Source of the DNA: Micrasema longulum
Taxonomy: Eukaryota > Arthropoda > Insecta > Trichoptera > Brachycentridae
Reading direction: 5' to 3'
Assembly: GCA_022494885.1 (NCBI GenBank)
Contig: JAGVSM010002673.1
Location: 62,001 to 126,000 of the forward strand
Length of the DNA: 64,000 nucleotides
Both the position numbers and the translations under genes were made by a program. How positions within the stretch are numbered: position 1 is the first letter of the stretch; every line of letters starts with the position of its first letter. Shown piece after piece: positions 20,815-32,509 of the stretch. The notes beneath the pieces were generated by a model. It saw only the letters and a list, made by a program, of their open reading frames with translations. It was not told where the DNA came from and searched no databases.

Positions 20815-20945
20815 TCAATACAGTGATGATTTAGATTTATTTAATACCACAGCGCCGATGATCAAGTCCTGTGTTTTGATAAAGAATTAATAATTAAAAA
20901 TTCAAAACAATATTTGTTTTTACATGTGTTTTAACTCTTCACTCT
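20815..20945 (+). mobile_element. Piece of the Harbinger-like TIR element family
   Basis: ATACAGTGATGATTTAGATT and ATGATCAAGTCCTGTGTTTT match the interior of the 4381-5399 element (about 4900-5005). No TIRs are visible here. Confidence 0.75.
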
Positions 20946-20951
20946 TTCGTT

Positions 20952-21262
20952 TTGAATTATTTTATAAATTTAATATCGTTTAGGATTAATATACCATTAA
21001 TTAAGATAATTTACAAAAAACATAGACTATTTCCTAGTAATAAATTATACGTAGAGAGTGGGCTCCTTAGTTATAGAAAATTATATTTATTACAATGCCT
21101 GAAATATGTTTACTTGAATAGGGTATTGTTTAGTAATAATTTAAATCGTATTAGTAATAGATCCGATAGTGTACTGTCAGTTCCAGGATGCAGAACTAAG
21201 TTCGCACAGAGGCACTCCTCACATGTTGGTCCAAGATCCTTCAATCTTCTGATTGCAGATCC
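20952..21262 (+). mobile_element. LINE ORF2 C-terminal fragment
   Basis: The 105-codon frame ends SVPGCRTKFAQRHSSHVGPR then SFNLLIAD. This is the final block (R-T-K-F...GPR.WN.LP type) of CR1/L2/jockey ORF2 proteins. The upstream codons are a degraded helical region. Confidence 0.65.
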
Positions 21263-21350
21263 TAATTAATGCTGCATTTGGTTTACAAATGCAGTGCCCT
21301 ATGCACCACTCGGTGCGAAAACGTCAATTATGATGATGGCGGTGTATAAA
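21263..21350 (+). mobile_element. SINE-3 tail fragment
   Basis: TTTACAAATGCAGTGCCCTA and GCACCACTCGGTGCGAAAA followed by ATGATGATGG match the tails at 45.77-45.82 kb (+) and 45.95-46.02 kb (-). Confidence 0.65.
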
Positions 21351-22230
21351 AATGTGTACTATTGAAAAGTCTCTGGACTTAGAGACTCACTAAACTGTTG
21401 TTTTTTCCACAGCGCTGAACGAAAAAAAGTTTTTGACTTTTATTAGAAGTATCATTTTTCGTACAAAGTCATCATCTCATCTGTTTGAATGGTCTAATGG
21501 GCGTTAATATGAAACAATTTATATCGATTAAATATCGATTATATCAGATTATAAGAATATCTTCCCCTTCGGGTATCCAGAAATTGTACACCATGTGGCG
21601 TTGGAACTCGGGAGAAACCAGAAACACTATTTTTAGACGTGTGTGTTACTTGCATACACCCAAACAGGGCTGTCACGAAGCGTATGAATTAGATTTTTTT
21701 AATTAAAACTAATTTATTAACCCTTACGGATTATTACATTCATTTAAAAAAAATTAAATATGATTTTTTATTCGTACTTTGTTGTCGATATGGTTGTTTG
21801 TTACCTACTAAACGTCGGGTTATGTCAACTGCCTAGTAGGTTCCACATAAATTGCTAAATATTTATCCGCGTTGATATCGTTCCGTAAAAATCGTCTCGT
21901 GAGAACGTTTTTTACTTTGCGCTCGTTTTGGATAAATCTTCGGGCTAACATGGTATGTATAATGCACAGATAGAGTAAAAGGTTGTACTTGCAGTTTTAT
22001 TATCTTTTATTAATACAAAAGATACAATATATAAACTTTACTAAACTTGACATAATAGAGAATGGAAATACTACGTAAAATAAAGCAGTTAAGAAAAAGT
22101 ATGAAATCGTAACAATTAAAATTAAATCAAGTTTTTGTCTAAAGAACGTGTGTCACCGAACACAGCCAAAAAGCTTCTCGTCCTGTCCGTCGCTCGGACC
22201 TGGCGCGCGACGTCGCGTGTGACGTCTATA
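21351..22230. other. No recognised gene
   Basis: Low-complexity AT DNA. A CpG-richer segment at about 22180-22230 (GGCGCGCGACGTCGCGTG) is striking, but no family was recognised. Confidence 0.35.
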
Positions 22231-22234
22231 GTGT

Positions 22235-22520
22235 TGCCACATTGATAATAATATTTTTAAATCTTTTGAAAAGTTTGTCCAAGTCTTTTGTTTAGTTTTG
22301 TCTGGTAGATTTTTGTATAATTTTCAGTCCCTGATTTATTAGTCTCGATTGTCTTTGTCTCGTTTTGGAATGTTGTATGTGGTATTGTTCTGATATTCTT
22401 GTATTATGTCTATGTTTATTACAATGTTGTTCAAGTTTTAGTTCTTTGTCTACAATGACGTCAGTGGCTAACTTATGAATATTTTCTTTAAGATTCTTGT
22501 TGAAAAAGTTAATTAATATT
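22235..22520 (-). mobile_element. LINE-J C-terminal fragment
   Basis: In reverse it parallels 54.05-54.30 kb: codons for HKLATDVIVDKELKLEQHCN and HNTRISEQ, then the 3' segment with CAGACAAAACTAAACAAAAG. Confidence 0.75.
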
Positions 22521-22529
22521 TATTAATTT

Positions 22530-22705
22530 TATTTTTGCACCTCAACAGACCAGAAAGCCCAATTACAGTGGTGATTTACATCTCAGAATACCGTGGCTTG
22601 GGAAAAATCACATTAAAATTTTTGCATTCTCTCCGAGAATCAAACGGAACCTTCCGTCTGCAAGTCAAGCGTCTTAACTACTAACTCCACAAAGGCCACC
22701 TTATT
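22530..22705 (-). mobile_element. SINE-2 copy, diverged
   Basis: The reverse complement carries GGTGGCCTTTGTGGAG..., a degraded B box (GGTTCCGTTTGATTC), CCAAGCCACGGTATTCTGAG and CAATTGGGCTTTCTGG. It has the same plan as 14454-14636 with more substitutions. Confidence 0.8.
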
Positions 22706-23419
22706 ATATTATTATTCTGGATTTATTCTAAAGCGTCATTTTTCGTTTAAATCACCCCAAGGGCGCTGTATAATAAACATCCCAACTCGTCTTGCGGGTA
22801 CAGTTACCTCTAACTATGCACAACACTCTTTCCACTATCGTTCTTATTCAAAATATAATGGGAGAATATCTTCTTTTTATTTTTTTTTTAAAAGTAATAG
22901 TCTATGTCCAGTAAAAAAAAATTGATGCTTACTTACTAGTATAAAAAATATTTTTTAACTCGCAAAAACGGTCATTGCATTGGCCACGCCCCTTATACGT
23001 CACGGTTCATGTTTATTTGTTCCTGACCATTCAAATTCGTTTAGAACATTATCGCGAATCTTGACGTCAGAAGGCCAAACATCAACCATATTTTGAAAAA
23101 AAAATGTATGTATAAAATGTGCCTGTGTATTTTAAATTTATAAATTTTGTGTTCTTATTTTTTTTTTACTTGTTATTAGTTTTAAGTTTTTTCATTTTTT
23201 TTAATTGTTTAATTCTTTATTTATTTTATTATTTTGATTTGCAATTTTTTTGTTTCTTTTTTATAATATTTTGTAAATTTGCCAAACACAAGAGCCAGAC
23301 TCTTTTTTGACAAGTTAAACCTTAATTGTTCCATTTTTTTACTGCATGTTTTGTTTTTTTTACGCTAATAAAGGTTTTTATTGAAAAAAAAAATGTCGCG
23401 TTTTTTTAGCAACGAATTT
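22706..23419. other. AT-rich, no recognised gene
   Basis: Long T-runs give a spurious 63-aa hydrophobic ORF at 23119-23310. A CpG-containing block near 22980-23070 is unassigned. Confidence 0.4.
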
Positions 23420-23840
23420 TCAACAATGTATGAGTATGTCCAGATGCTTGCAGACTGGCTGGATTCCCTCCCTAGGGAGTTATTCATATTTAAATTAATT
23501 GCAACACAGAGAGAAAACATTGTTCAAATAACTGCCTGGTAAAAGAGAAGTACAAAAATTGGAAAATTGTTTTCAGGCGTTGCCTAGTAGGTGATTTGGT
23601 TCAGCCGGATGAATCTCACCCACGTGATAAAGGTTTCAGTTCTTTTACTTCACAAAAGTTAACAGATGGAAGTGTCGAGGAATTATGAATGTTCAAACAT
23701 GGGCAGAATGGTGAATGTTACACAGTGTGGCCACTTGAACCAGCCAATGACAAGTCATAAGCCCTGTGAATGCCTAGACTTCCATATTCTCTGTTCGATA
23801 ATGTTTTCTCTCTCTGTTGAAATTGATGCAACGAATTTTT
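23420..23840. repeat. FB-A copy, nearly complete
   Basis: The left part is GAGTATGTCCAGATGCTTGC, GGATTCCCTCCCTAGGGAG and GCAACACAGAGAGAAAACATT. It then runs AAAATTGTTTTCAGGCGTTG through the central blocks to AATGTTTTCTCTCTCTGTTG..GATGCAAC. GCAACACAGAGAGAAAACAT at the left is mirrored by the right end, giving inverted repeats about 330 bp apart. Confidence 0.82.
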
Positions 23841-24259
23841 ATTGAATAACAATAAAAAAAACATTTATTTATGAAAACGTTTCTCTACAATATCCATTTT
23901 GATTTCGAAAATACAATTAATTATTCCAAATCCATTTCGTATATTTTTATCGGTACTCGTAGCATGTAATATTTCCCTAATGAAGATAAGTTTGTTGATA
24001 ACCATTGTAATACGAGACTGATGCAATCAACTTCCATGCTGCGACAACCCTGTTTGGTCGTCGAAATCGCCTGAGTAACGTTTGAGTCACAACAAAACCA
24101 AACACCTTTGAAGATTCTGATGGTTTTTCTAGCAACATAGTTTTAAACTAAATTCACGTTTATTTAAGTCCGGACACTATCCCGCTTCGCCGGTTTATCT
24201 GAGAGAGCTCTTTCAACCTCCATCACAGCATGGACTAACCCTTCGATCTAGTAACGAGA
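23841..24259. other. No recognised gene
   Basis: Mixed-composition DNA. The part from 24170 (CCCGCTTCGCCGG...) may belong to an unrecognised element. Confidence 0.35.
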
Positions 24260-25400
24260 GGACCCTTTCCAGTTTCAATGCTGCAGAGCAGCGTTAATTT
24301 TATAATTAAAAAAATACATACAAGAATTCGTTACCCACTAAGTCTCAAGACTTTTCGGTGGGACACATTTTTTATTTATTTATTAACGGACATTGTCCAT
24401 GTATACAATTAATGAGGTTTAAATATTACAATAAAAGGATAGTTTAAAACATATAAAAAAAAGAAAGAAGCATTGACAAATATAAGGGACATCGAGACAA
24501 GATCTGGACTATTTATTTAGTGCTTGTTTAAATCGTTGTGACGTTGTTTATGACAGGTTTATATTACATTTATTTTATTTACATTTTACAAATTTATTTC
24601 TAAACAGGCACTATAAAGTATCTAGAAGATATTTCTTCAGCTCTTTTTTTTTCATTTGAAGACCTTTCATGTTAATGATGGTTTGTGGGAGATCATTGAA
24701 CAATCTTGGAACAGCGCAATTTCATGTTCGCTCTCCGAAGTAATTTGTAATTCGGGGAACAAACAGGCAGCCCTTAGTTTTTAATCTAGCGTTGTGAGTG
24801 TGAGAAACTCTTTTTTTATATTCCGGATCAACAAAGTGATCTACAATCAATTTGTAGTCACAAAGTTGTTTTACCGGCAGGACATTACAGAATTTAAAAT
24901 ATACACCTTCGCCCATATGTTTCGCCTCACGGATTATGCTATCCGGTACAATCCCCTCAACAGTCTCACCTGAATATCATAAATTTTACCCAGATGAGAC
25001 TGGAAGGTGAGACCCCAGGCCCAGACACGCACTCCGTAAGATATAATGGATTCAATGAGCGAGGTATATATGTATCTTAACGTTTTGAAAGGGAGTATGC
25101 TTTTGATTTCATAAATCACCTTAAGCCAGTACCTTAATCTGTCGCTGATTCCATCAATATGAACACCCCAGCTAAATTTAGAATCAATAATTAATCCTAT
25201 ATATTTATGATTATTTACAACATCTATAATATCTTTTAATACCCATTCTCCAGATCTTTGCGACATCCCATCGGTGATAGGTAATAAAGAACTCACACGA
25301 GAGGTAGTATCATACATGGTCAATGTAGTGCACGCAATTGATAAAATAAACCAAAGTAGTGAACAAAATGCCCAATACTCGAACGGAAGGCCTGTTGACA
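24260..25400 (-). mobile_element. LINE-F copy, longest in window
   Basis: The frame 25401-24934 reads SSLLPITDGMSQRSGEWVLK, HKYIGLIIDSKFSWGVHIDG, LPFKTLRYIYTSLIESIISY and GVRVWAWG. The next frame (24916-24722) reads MGEGVYFKFCNVLPVKQLCD then YKLIVDHFVDPEYKKRVSHT. The 3' UTR shares CTGCAGAGCAG and GGTGGGACACA with 15.54-15.65 kb. It is a jockey-type thumb and C-terminus. Confidence 0.87.
24372..24547 (-). mobile_element. LINE-E 3' fragment nested in LINE-F 3' UTR
   Basis: CATCGAGACAAGATCTGGAC and TTTATTTAGTGCTTGTTTAA belong to the LINE-E 3' end. The LINE-F copy at 15.6 kb runs straight through this point without it. Confidence 0.8.
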
Positions 25401-25615
25401 ATTGTCAACAGACTGACTTTTCCTGAAGAGTTTTAAGTGGTTTCCTCTCCACATGAGTAAATGCTGAGAAGTTCCTGATTGGCCCACATTAGTATGTCCT
25501 TCCTGATCCCAACAGTTTGGCTAAAATAAAGTAATATAATAGCAGAAAAATCCTCTTTTTGAAACATAAACCTTGTATATTATAAGCAAGGTAAAAAAGA
25601 ATGCAAATCCCATAT
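25401..25615 (-). repeat. Dispersed repeat Q, minus-strand copy
   Basis: The inverted counterpart of 55725-55945. They share CCTGAAGAGTTTTAAGTGGT, TTCCTCTCCACAT and TTGCTTATAATA...AAGGTTTAT-type blocks. Its class is uncertain. Confidence 0.75.
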
Positions 25616-25629
25616 AAAAAATATTTTTA

Positions 25630-25875
25630 AAAATACCCATTCATCGCTCTAATATTTCTGCCTCCTCTTTCACGGTAGTAGCTGCTCGATTATGGAATAA
25701 TCTACCCTCGAATACCCTGGAATAATGTCAGAGACGAGACGCCCCTTCTTTTTTTACATTCAAATCACGTATGAAACGTCACTTCCTGAATATTTTAGTT
25801 TTTTCCTTTCCCTTCCTCTTTTCTTTCCTCTTTACCCTCTCGTCTCTTCATAGTATAGTCTAGATATATAGTAAA
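25630..25875 (+). mobile_element. LINE-D-like ORF2 tail
   Basis: It reads HRSNISASSFTVVAARLWNN followed by frame-shifted LP...FFTFKSRMKRHFLNIL. This is the terminal ARLWN-LP...FK.R.K block of jockey/CR1-like ORF2. Confidence 0.7.
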
Positions 25876-26264
25876 TTTTTATTTTATTTTTCAGGTGCCA
25901 ATCCAATACGATTTATTTCTTTTTAAGCGGCCTTAGCCAATTTGCACAGTTTACATGTTATTTGAACAAAAAATAATTTATAACTATGGAAAATAATACT
26001 TAAGCTATAGACAGAAATAAGGATAGTTCATTTGTGTCTTATCTTATAATTTATTGATATTTATTTAATAAATGAATTTAGGAGATTCCCATTACTTTTA
26101 ACTCTGTTTTTACTGGTTTTTTTTAAACATGCATTTTGCTATGTTTTTTTACTGTGTTTTCACTATGTCTTTTACTTTAAATTTAAAAATTATTTTTTGA
26201 CCATTTATTTTAATGTATTTTTTAATTATATTTTTGACTAAAATTAATTATTTGTATTTTAATT

Positions 26265-26800
26265 TATTTATTTAACTTTTTGTACATAATGTTATTTGTA
26301 CATTGGCGGGCTTGTTGCCAAATGGCAATTTCTTCCAACCAACCAATAAAATAAAAGTTTTTTTTTTATAATTCAAGTTACAGAACATATTCAATAGAAA
26401 AAAAAGATTAAAAAGCTAAAAGTATATAAAAATAGAAATAAACGTATTTGTTTATAAATTACCTTAAATCAAAACTATTACTCAATGGGAAAAAGGAAGA
26501 AAGAGGAAACAGGAAAAAGGAAAGGAGGAGAGATTAAGGAAGAGGATGGAGTTGTTTTTTCAGACGTGATTTAAACAGAGATAATGTAGTAACATCTTTG
26601 ATGGTGGGTGGAGATGATTCCACAGTCGAGCCGCATGGACACTATGAGTTAGAGAAGAAAGAGGAATTGTGGATGGGTATTAAGAGAGTGCCTTGAGAAT
26701 TAGAACGAAGTGTAAACCATGAACTGATAAGCGTTGAAATTTTTCACGCAGGTATATATATATTTTAACTGTCTTAGAACAGGGTAAATAACCATTGAGA
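26265..26800 (-). mobile_element. LINE-D 3' end, uninterrupted 3' UTR
   Basis: The reverse complement of 13.8-14.9 kb: ORF2 tail codons (ARLWNHLPPTIKDVTTLSL), CTCTCCTCCTTTCC, ATTGAATATGTTCTGTAACT and GGTTGGTTGGAAGAAATTGC. It lacks the SINE-2 present at 14454-14636 and so shows the empty site. Confidence 0.88.
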
Positions 26801-26959
26801 CAGTCAAAGCAATTTTTAGTAAATGTATAATTTTATGTTTATTTATATATACGCCCACTGGGCATTTTTAAGGATATATGTAAACACAGAAAATTATTAC
26901 AAAGAAAAGTAGAAAGACACAATGGGATATAGTAGACTTGATGGGAGTGGAAGCGGGAG

Positions 26960-27190
26960 AGAGGTGTTTATAATTGAATTTGATTCAGTGATCGTTTGAA
27001 AGAAGACAACTTGCTATCAAAGAAATCAAGACTGGTATGTTTGTTGGCAGACCTAAGAATTCTGCGCATAGGGGAATGAAAACCATAGTTAGTTCTATAG
27101 TTATCGATATAAAATAGTAAGTTTTGTCTGAGGTTTCTAGTTGGGATATTTAATTTATTTGTGTATGATATGATAATAATTAAATTAGTC
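26960..27190 (-). mobile_element. LINE-E-like ORF2 tail
   Basis: The minus strand reads NIPTRNLRQNLLFYIDNYRT, NYGFHSPMRRILRSANKHTS and LDFFDSKLSSFKRSLNQ. This parallels the last 60 codons of LINE-E at 16.70-16.87 kb (VPIRRLRNNNALF...APMFRLCHIVSSS...). Confidence 0.78.
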
Positions 27191-27419
27191 AATTTAACGC
27201 TTTTTTTTATTGGATAGTTGGAAAAAAATATATTTGGCGATAAAGCCACGCGAATTCACGAAAAGTTCAATGAATAAATAAATGGGTACGATTTTGTGTT
27301 GCGTTATCTCTGACATGTCGCTAGGGTTGTGTGTGGCCTCCACCCTCTCAAGACACCCGATCCTGCCTATTGTTTGACCAGAAAGGGAGAAGGTATTGGA
27401 AATTCGAGTTAACCACATC

Positions 27420-27889
27420 CTGGCGTTAAATTCTCTATAACAATCATTATTTGTCCTTTATGAGAAGATAATTACGTTTATCAATCGATAATCAATATTA
27501 AAATTAATTTTAAAATCGTCACAAATTCTATATTAATATGACTTTTATTGGACTCAGTTGCATTGAGAAATATTAATTATTTTACTATCCGTACATATTT
27601 GTGAATAGGACACCTCATTGGTAAACCATTTGTCTGCATAGCATGTGATATTAACAACCTTATCTCCCTTAGTTCTAGATTTACCACTTCCTCCATTCTT
27701 GATTTTAAAATAATTTTTTTGTGTAAGAAAAGTTTTTTGGCTTATATATTTTTGTCATATTTTAAGTTATAAAGTTATCAAATATTTCAGTCCCGAATGA
27801 GTTGTAGAAACTCCTGGGAATGTTATTAAAATGTGTTATACTTTGAATGACATGATTTTGAAATAAAAAAATAAAAAAAATAATAAAAC
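27420..27889. other. No recognised gene
   Basis: AT-rich. No coding or repeat block was recognised. Confidence 0.35.
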
Positions 27890-28090
27890 AAATACAGCGT
27901 AGTTCGATCATCGGTTAAGGAAGGTGAGGTGATCAGTCTTACGCTTCCGGTGCCAGTACGGCAACGATGAAATATTTCAGTTCATGAGACCTTTTAAAAC
28001 TATATTTTACAGCCATAATGCCAGGAATCAAACCCAGGGCCGCATGAATAATAAGCGAACGCGCATTGGCGATTGATAGTAGTGAGTATA
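27890..28090 (-). mobile_element. SINE-3 copy
   Basis: It matches 46.05-46.22 kb: GATCAGTCTTACGCTTCCGG, GCCAGTACGG, a degraded B-box complement GGAATCAAACCC and a tRNA-like end near GCGAACGCGC. Confidence 0.72.
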
Positions 28091-28189
28091 GAGATTGCAC
28101 TTCGCAACGGTACGGTGAAATTTAATTTTCTCATTTGTTGAAAAAAATGATCCAAATAATAATTCAGATGCAAAACCGTCTATTGGCAA

Positions 28190-28290
28190 ATACACGGTTT
28201 TTCAGGGCCAGACCGCTAAATTTCAGAGAACCGAACTTCATGAAGAAGTATAAAAATTGAACAACAAAAATTTCAGGCGTTGCCTTACGT
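28190..28290 (+). repeat. Repeat block leading into FB-A fragment
   Basis: CGGTTTTTCAGGGCCAGACC recurs at 58.13 kb. GAAGTATAAAAATTGAA and TTTCAGGCGTTGCCTTA near 28250-28290 are the start of an FB-A arm. Confidence 0.65.
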
Positions 28291-28299
28291 ATTTATTTA

Positions 28300-29100
28300 T
28301 TCATATTTTACTCTTACAAACTATGATTAATAATAAAAATAATATGACCTCACTGGAGTTGCCCGTGCCGAGGACACTTAACAATATTTTTTTTTAATGT
28401 TTTTACATTTGAGAATAAACAAAGAATTCTAACTTAATACACAGATATAATTAACAAAATATTCAGACTGTTTTAAAACCTAGGTTTATATGTACATCTA
28501 TATTATTTATATTACAAAATGCACAATGAAAATAACAAAAACCTAACATAAGCTATACACTTGTGGAGCGGTTGATTTAATATTGGTTTGGGCGAATGAG
28601 ACAATCCATTTTACTTCTACCCAGCTCCACTATTATTATTTTTTAGCCTTTTTGAACATTTTCTCGTTACTAAATGTTTTAATAGAAAGTGGAAGTAAGT
28701 TATAGATTTTAATTAAATAATACTCAAAATCTCTTTGTTCGAAAGTGGTATTCGTTTGTATTTGTTTAAGTTGTCTTTGTGCTGAGGATCTAGTGATTAT
28801 ATCATTTGTATGTGATGTATTGTAGAGGTTTTGTCTTACATTTGAGTAAGAGTAGTTTTTTTCTGTAAGTGGGTATTGTTTTAGCGTATATTTAGCGTTT
28901 TGGTGTCATAAATTGTGATTTTTTGAATATTTCTTCAGGAGATGTCTGTATCGGAACTCTGAGTATAATTTCAACTATAGATTTTTGTGCAACAAATAAA
29001 CTATTTAAAACTGTGTCACTCGCACCACCCCAGCCGATTATACCGTACTCCAAAATTGATTGGCACAATGCAAAATAAATGTTCAAAAATTCCTGTACAT
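28300..29100 (-). mobile_element. Jockey-type LINE 3' portion
   Basis: The frame 29086-28892 reads FALCQSILEYGIIGWGGASD and LFVAQKSIVEIILRVPIQTS. A frameshift leads to codons YNLLPLSIKTFSNEKMFKK at about 28640-28720. The 3' UTR runs to the (AAAT)n near 28300. Confidence 0.8.
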
Positions 29101-29159
29101 TAATTATATTTCGAATGGTTTTGAAAATATAAGTTAGTCTATATATGTGATATATGGGT

Positions 29160-29990
29160 TATTGCAAAAATATTATCAGATTGTCGTTCGGGCGTTCAAG
29201 CTATAACAGATACTCGGTCGGTAAATCCATTCATTGTAGATATTCAGAGTAAAATTAAGCATCTAAAAATAAGAGGGATGAACATTCAAATATGCTGGAT
29301 AAGAGGACATGCTGGTATCGTAGGAAATGAGAGCGGATGAACGAGCAAGAGCCGCAACTTGTAAAAGAACGGCACCTTTCTTCTCAGAATTTTCCCTTAG
29401 CTTTGCTAAACGCTGTATAAAACAAAATACGCAGCAGCGTTGGGAGGATCATTACCGCGCTTCTTCTGCAGGTAAAATCACTAAAATGTTTTTCCCAACG
29501 CTGGCTGATGCAGCAAACTTCCGTCATCATCACCAAAGTACTTTCGAAACGACCCAAATTTTTACCGGACACGGAGCTATGAGAAGTTATCTATATAGGT
29601 TTAAATTAAGGAATGATGACTATTGTCCATGCGATGATATTTCTTCACAGAGTATAGAACATCTGTTATTTCAGTGCCCATTTTTCAGTTTGCAACGCCA
29701 TAATCTTGAAACAGAATGCAGGAAAGATGGAATATCCTTAACAGATATCCACACTGTAGTAAAAAGTAGTTATCACGCGCCATTGTTCTTGAACTTTGCA
29801 ACAATGGTGATTGGACTCATAAAGGTAATAAACCAAAATCAGTGATCGAACATCCCATTTCCAAGACAAGCAAAAACTTTTTTTTTTCCGAGTACCTTAG
29901 CCTTGTACATGACACGTAAGGCTTCTAAATACAGGGGTCTAAATATATTAATAAAAAATAAAAAAACTAGACATAAGATAAATGTACCAA
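29160..29990 (+). mobile_element. LINE-G, R1-like: RNase H and zinc-knuckle C-terminus
   Basis: From about 29180 it reads SDCRSGVQAITDTRSVNPFI and CWIRGHAGIVGNE (RNase H active-site region). A 1-nt deletion follows, then ADERARAATCKRT (frame 29327-29845). The ORF continues to GHGAMRSYLYRFKL and the CCHC-type module CPCDDISSQSIEHLLFQCPF. This order is typical of R1/I-like LINEs. A minus-strand copy split by LINE-H lies at 59.9-61.5 kb. Only the frameshift breaks an otherwise open 230-codon stretch, so the copy is relatively young. Confidence 0.9.
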
Positions 29991-31310
29991 GAAATTCGAC
30001 GAGTCTTCCACAAAACCCCAAACAAGAAAAAATGACTGACAATAAATTTAATACAAATTTTGCACTCGTCTCTTTTACAAATTATCAGCTAAAATGCTTT
30101 GCGTAATCCTGTACAAGATATTTAGCCATAACTTGTTCAAACTTGACACTCACTATCTCAACGGATCAAACAAATAGATTTATTCCTTTAAATAGATATA
30201 GCGCCAGCAGTTTCTGCCACAAAAATTCATTCAACATATGTTTTGATCAGCCCCCGCAATCGGAGAAATAAAAACGAAACATAAAATGACCGTGAAGTTC
30301 TGATTTCTAGCAGGAATCAAAAAGTCGGTTAATTAGACGGGCCGACTATTTCTACTTTGATGAGGGTGAATTTAGCAGAAAAATCTTATTCCCGAAGTAG
30401 CCTTCCACGGTGTTAACACATGGTTCGGAATCTGGATTAATTAAAAACAGTCGAATATATAGATGTTTTATGTAGCAAGGGTAGAAGTGATGAAATCACA
30501 AAAGAAATAGAGATTTTAATACAATTTGTACGCGAAACGAAATGAATTACGTTCATTACAAACTCGTTAATTAACAGACGGGATAAAAACATAAAAGAGT
30601 TACTTTTTTTACTACGCTGGTTACTTGTCGGGGCAGGCAGCAGGGGCGAACCACATATAGAAGCGATTATGCGCAGCTAACCATTACATTTGACTCTCCA
30701 AAATAATGTTTTACGGTAACTTTATCAAGAGAAAAACAAATAATGACTCTTTCTTATAATTCATTGCCACCATTTGTATTTTTCTCCAAATATAAATAAA
30801 AATATTAATAAAGCGCGCCCAGCGCCAGCAATGAGCCAAAGGACTAGCCGATTATTTCAGCTTATTTCTTCATACAAATAAGAGTACTATATTTTGATCA
30901 ACGTAGCTGGATTTTTCTCATAGAGTAAACTTGCAAATTACACAAATTCTTTGAGAATTTTCGATTTGCAAAACAGTATTTCCAACATTATTTCTTAAGG
31001 ACTATTTTTCTTTGAGATGATACTTTTGACATATAACTCGCAACACATGTGGCGCTTGATGCGGCTGTTTTTGGCATTATTCATTTCCAAAACAAATCGG
31101 CCATATGACATTTCAATCGTAATTAGAATACCTAATACCGACGGATATCATTGTGCTATTTTTTTAAAACGTTTACAAAAGTTGTGTGTTAAATTAATGT
31201 ATAATATAGCTATACAATATAATATACCACGAAGTTATGTCGTTTGAGTTTATTTCATAGATGAGAGTTGTTGTATCACACAGAACCATAGAAAAAATAT
31301 AAATTTATAG
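29991..31310. other. 1.3 kb without a recognised gene
   Basis: AT-rich. Short ORFs (e.g. 31017-31247) have no recognisable domains. No shared repeat was noticed. Confidence 0.4.
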
Positions 31311-31353
31311 TATGCATCACTTAGAATATATTATATAATGTAAGTGATGCATA
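31311..31353. repeat. Perfect 13-bp inverted repeat
   Basis: TATGCATCACTTA (31311-31323) and its exact complement (31341-31353) are separated by a 17-nt AT-only-like loop. It is followed by an ATATTAT-rich stretch. Confidence 0.7.
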
Positions 31354-31429
31354 CATTATATTATATTATATAAAAAAATATATTTTTTTTTACAACTTAC
31401 CTGTAAATAAAATCACCGTTCGCCACTGG

Positions 31430-31740
31430 CAGGCAGAGAGAATGGACGTCCATACACGTCTTTTCTAAAGTACATTCGTTGCTTCTTCCACATTCGTACA
31501 TCTTGTCATTTTTAATCCCAATATTTTGCAGCGCATAAAATTATATGTATCAAGCAAATAATTAAGAGCTAGGCAACACAGACCATTTGTTCTTCTCGAA
31601 TGCAGGACAAATTTACCGTTGATGATGCTTGTGGGCAGAATGATTGGTGGAGAATGATTGAACAGCCTACCAAGAGAGGTGGATCTTTTCCATGCTGGGA
31701 TCACCAATTTAAGACTCTCTGACTATGCATCTTAATGTGT
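31430..31740 (+). mobile_element. LINE-H-type ORF2 tail
   Basis: The plus frame reads RTNLPLMMLVGRMIGG, a stop, then LNSLPREVDLFHAGITNLRL. This is the same terminal pattern as LINE-H (RTNLP...VGRA...LN..A.DFDLFH). The opposing 80-aa ORF is a shadow. Confidence 0.65.
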
Positions 31741-31970
31741 ATTAGTGACTTATGCGTCATTGTTTACCATTGTTTTTATATATTATACACATTAGTGTAG
31801 TATGTTGTACATTCCGAATCACATTTGTAAATTTTAACTCCCAGTTGTGCTGTATTGTACATTTTAATAAAATAAATAAATAGAATATGCCTTTGGGTTG
31901 TGTCTGGTTTTGACATAACCCGGCTTGAGATTTTTGTTTATCCGATTGTGTTAAGTTTTTCTTTGTCATC

Positions 31971-32165
31971 CTAGGTCATTTTTGATATATTGATCTGTTT
32001 TGCTATTTTTTCGTCATCCATTCGTTCTACATGACCGAACCATCTCTGTAACCCCTTTCTTAACCCCATCAATTCTACCCGTCCCAGGTTTGCACCCTCG
32101 CCTGATTTCATCGTTCGAAACCCTGTCATACACCGATTTCCCTCACATTCGTCCAAGAGACCGTG
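31971..32165 (-). mobile_element. RTE-A fragment
   Basis: The minus strand reads LGRVELMGLRKGLQRWFGHV then ERMDDEKIAKQI, the conserved WFGHVERMD block of RTE-type ORF2. Confidence 0.8.
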
Positions 32166-32189
32166 AGATAGTCAAGATTTTTACTTAAT

Positions 32190-32505
32190 AATATTTGAGT
32201 ATGTCCAAATGCTTGCATACTGGCACATAAGTCAACAGATGGAAGAGTTGAGGAAATGTGGATGTTGAAACATGGGCAGAATGGTGAATGTTACACAGTG
32301 TGTAAAGTGATCACTTAAAACAGCCAATGATAGGTCTTTGAATGCCTAGACTTCCATATTCCCTTCTCAAAAATGTTTTCCCTCTCTGTTGAAATAAATT
32401 TTAAGATTTTTATTTATCATTTTTCGAGTCCGGAATTTGGATGTCTAGGCATTTGCAGGGTTTATGGCCTGTCACGGGCTGGTTTTTTAGTGGCCACCTG
32501 TTTTG
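32190..32505. repeat. FB-A copy plus adjacent inverted piece
   Basis: GAGTATGTCCAAATGCTTGC, CAACAGATGGAAGAGTTGAG, GTTACACAGTGTGTAAAGTG and CCCTCTCTGTTGAAAT make up 32190-32400. An inverted arm with GATGTCTAGGCATTTGCAGG and CTGTCACGGGCTGG follows at 32440-32505. Confidence 0.78.
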
Positions 32506-32509
32506 AAAA

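Noticed and set aside
23119..23310. 63-aa Phe/Leu-rich ORF
   Set aside because: Product of T-runs; no homology or context.
31465..31707. Minus-strand 80-aa ORF with RRTNGLCCLAL
   Set aside because: The plus strand encodes a recognisable LINE tail (RTNLP...DLFH); the minus frame is its shadow.
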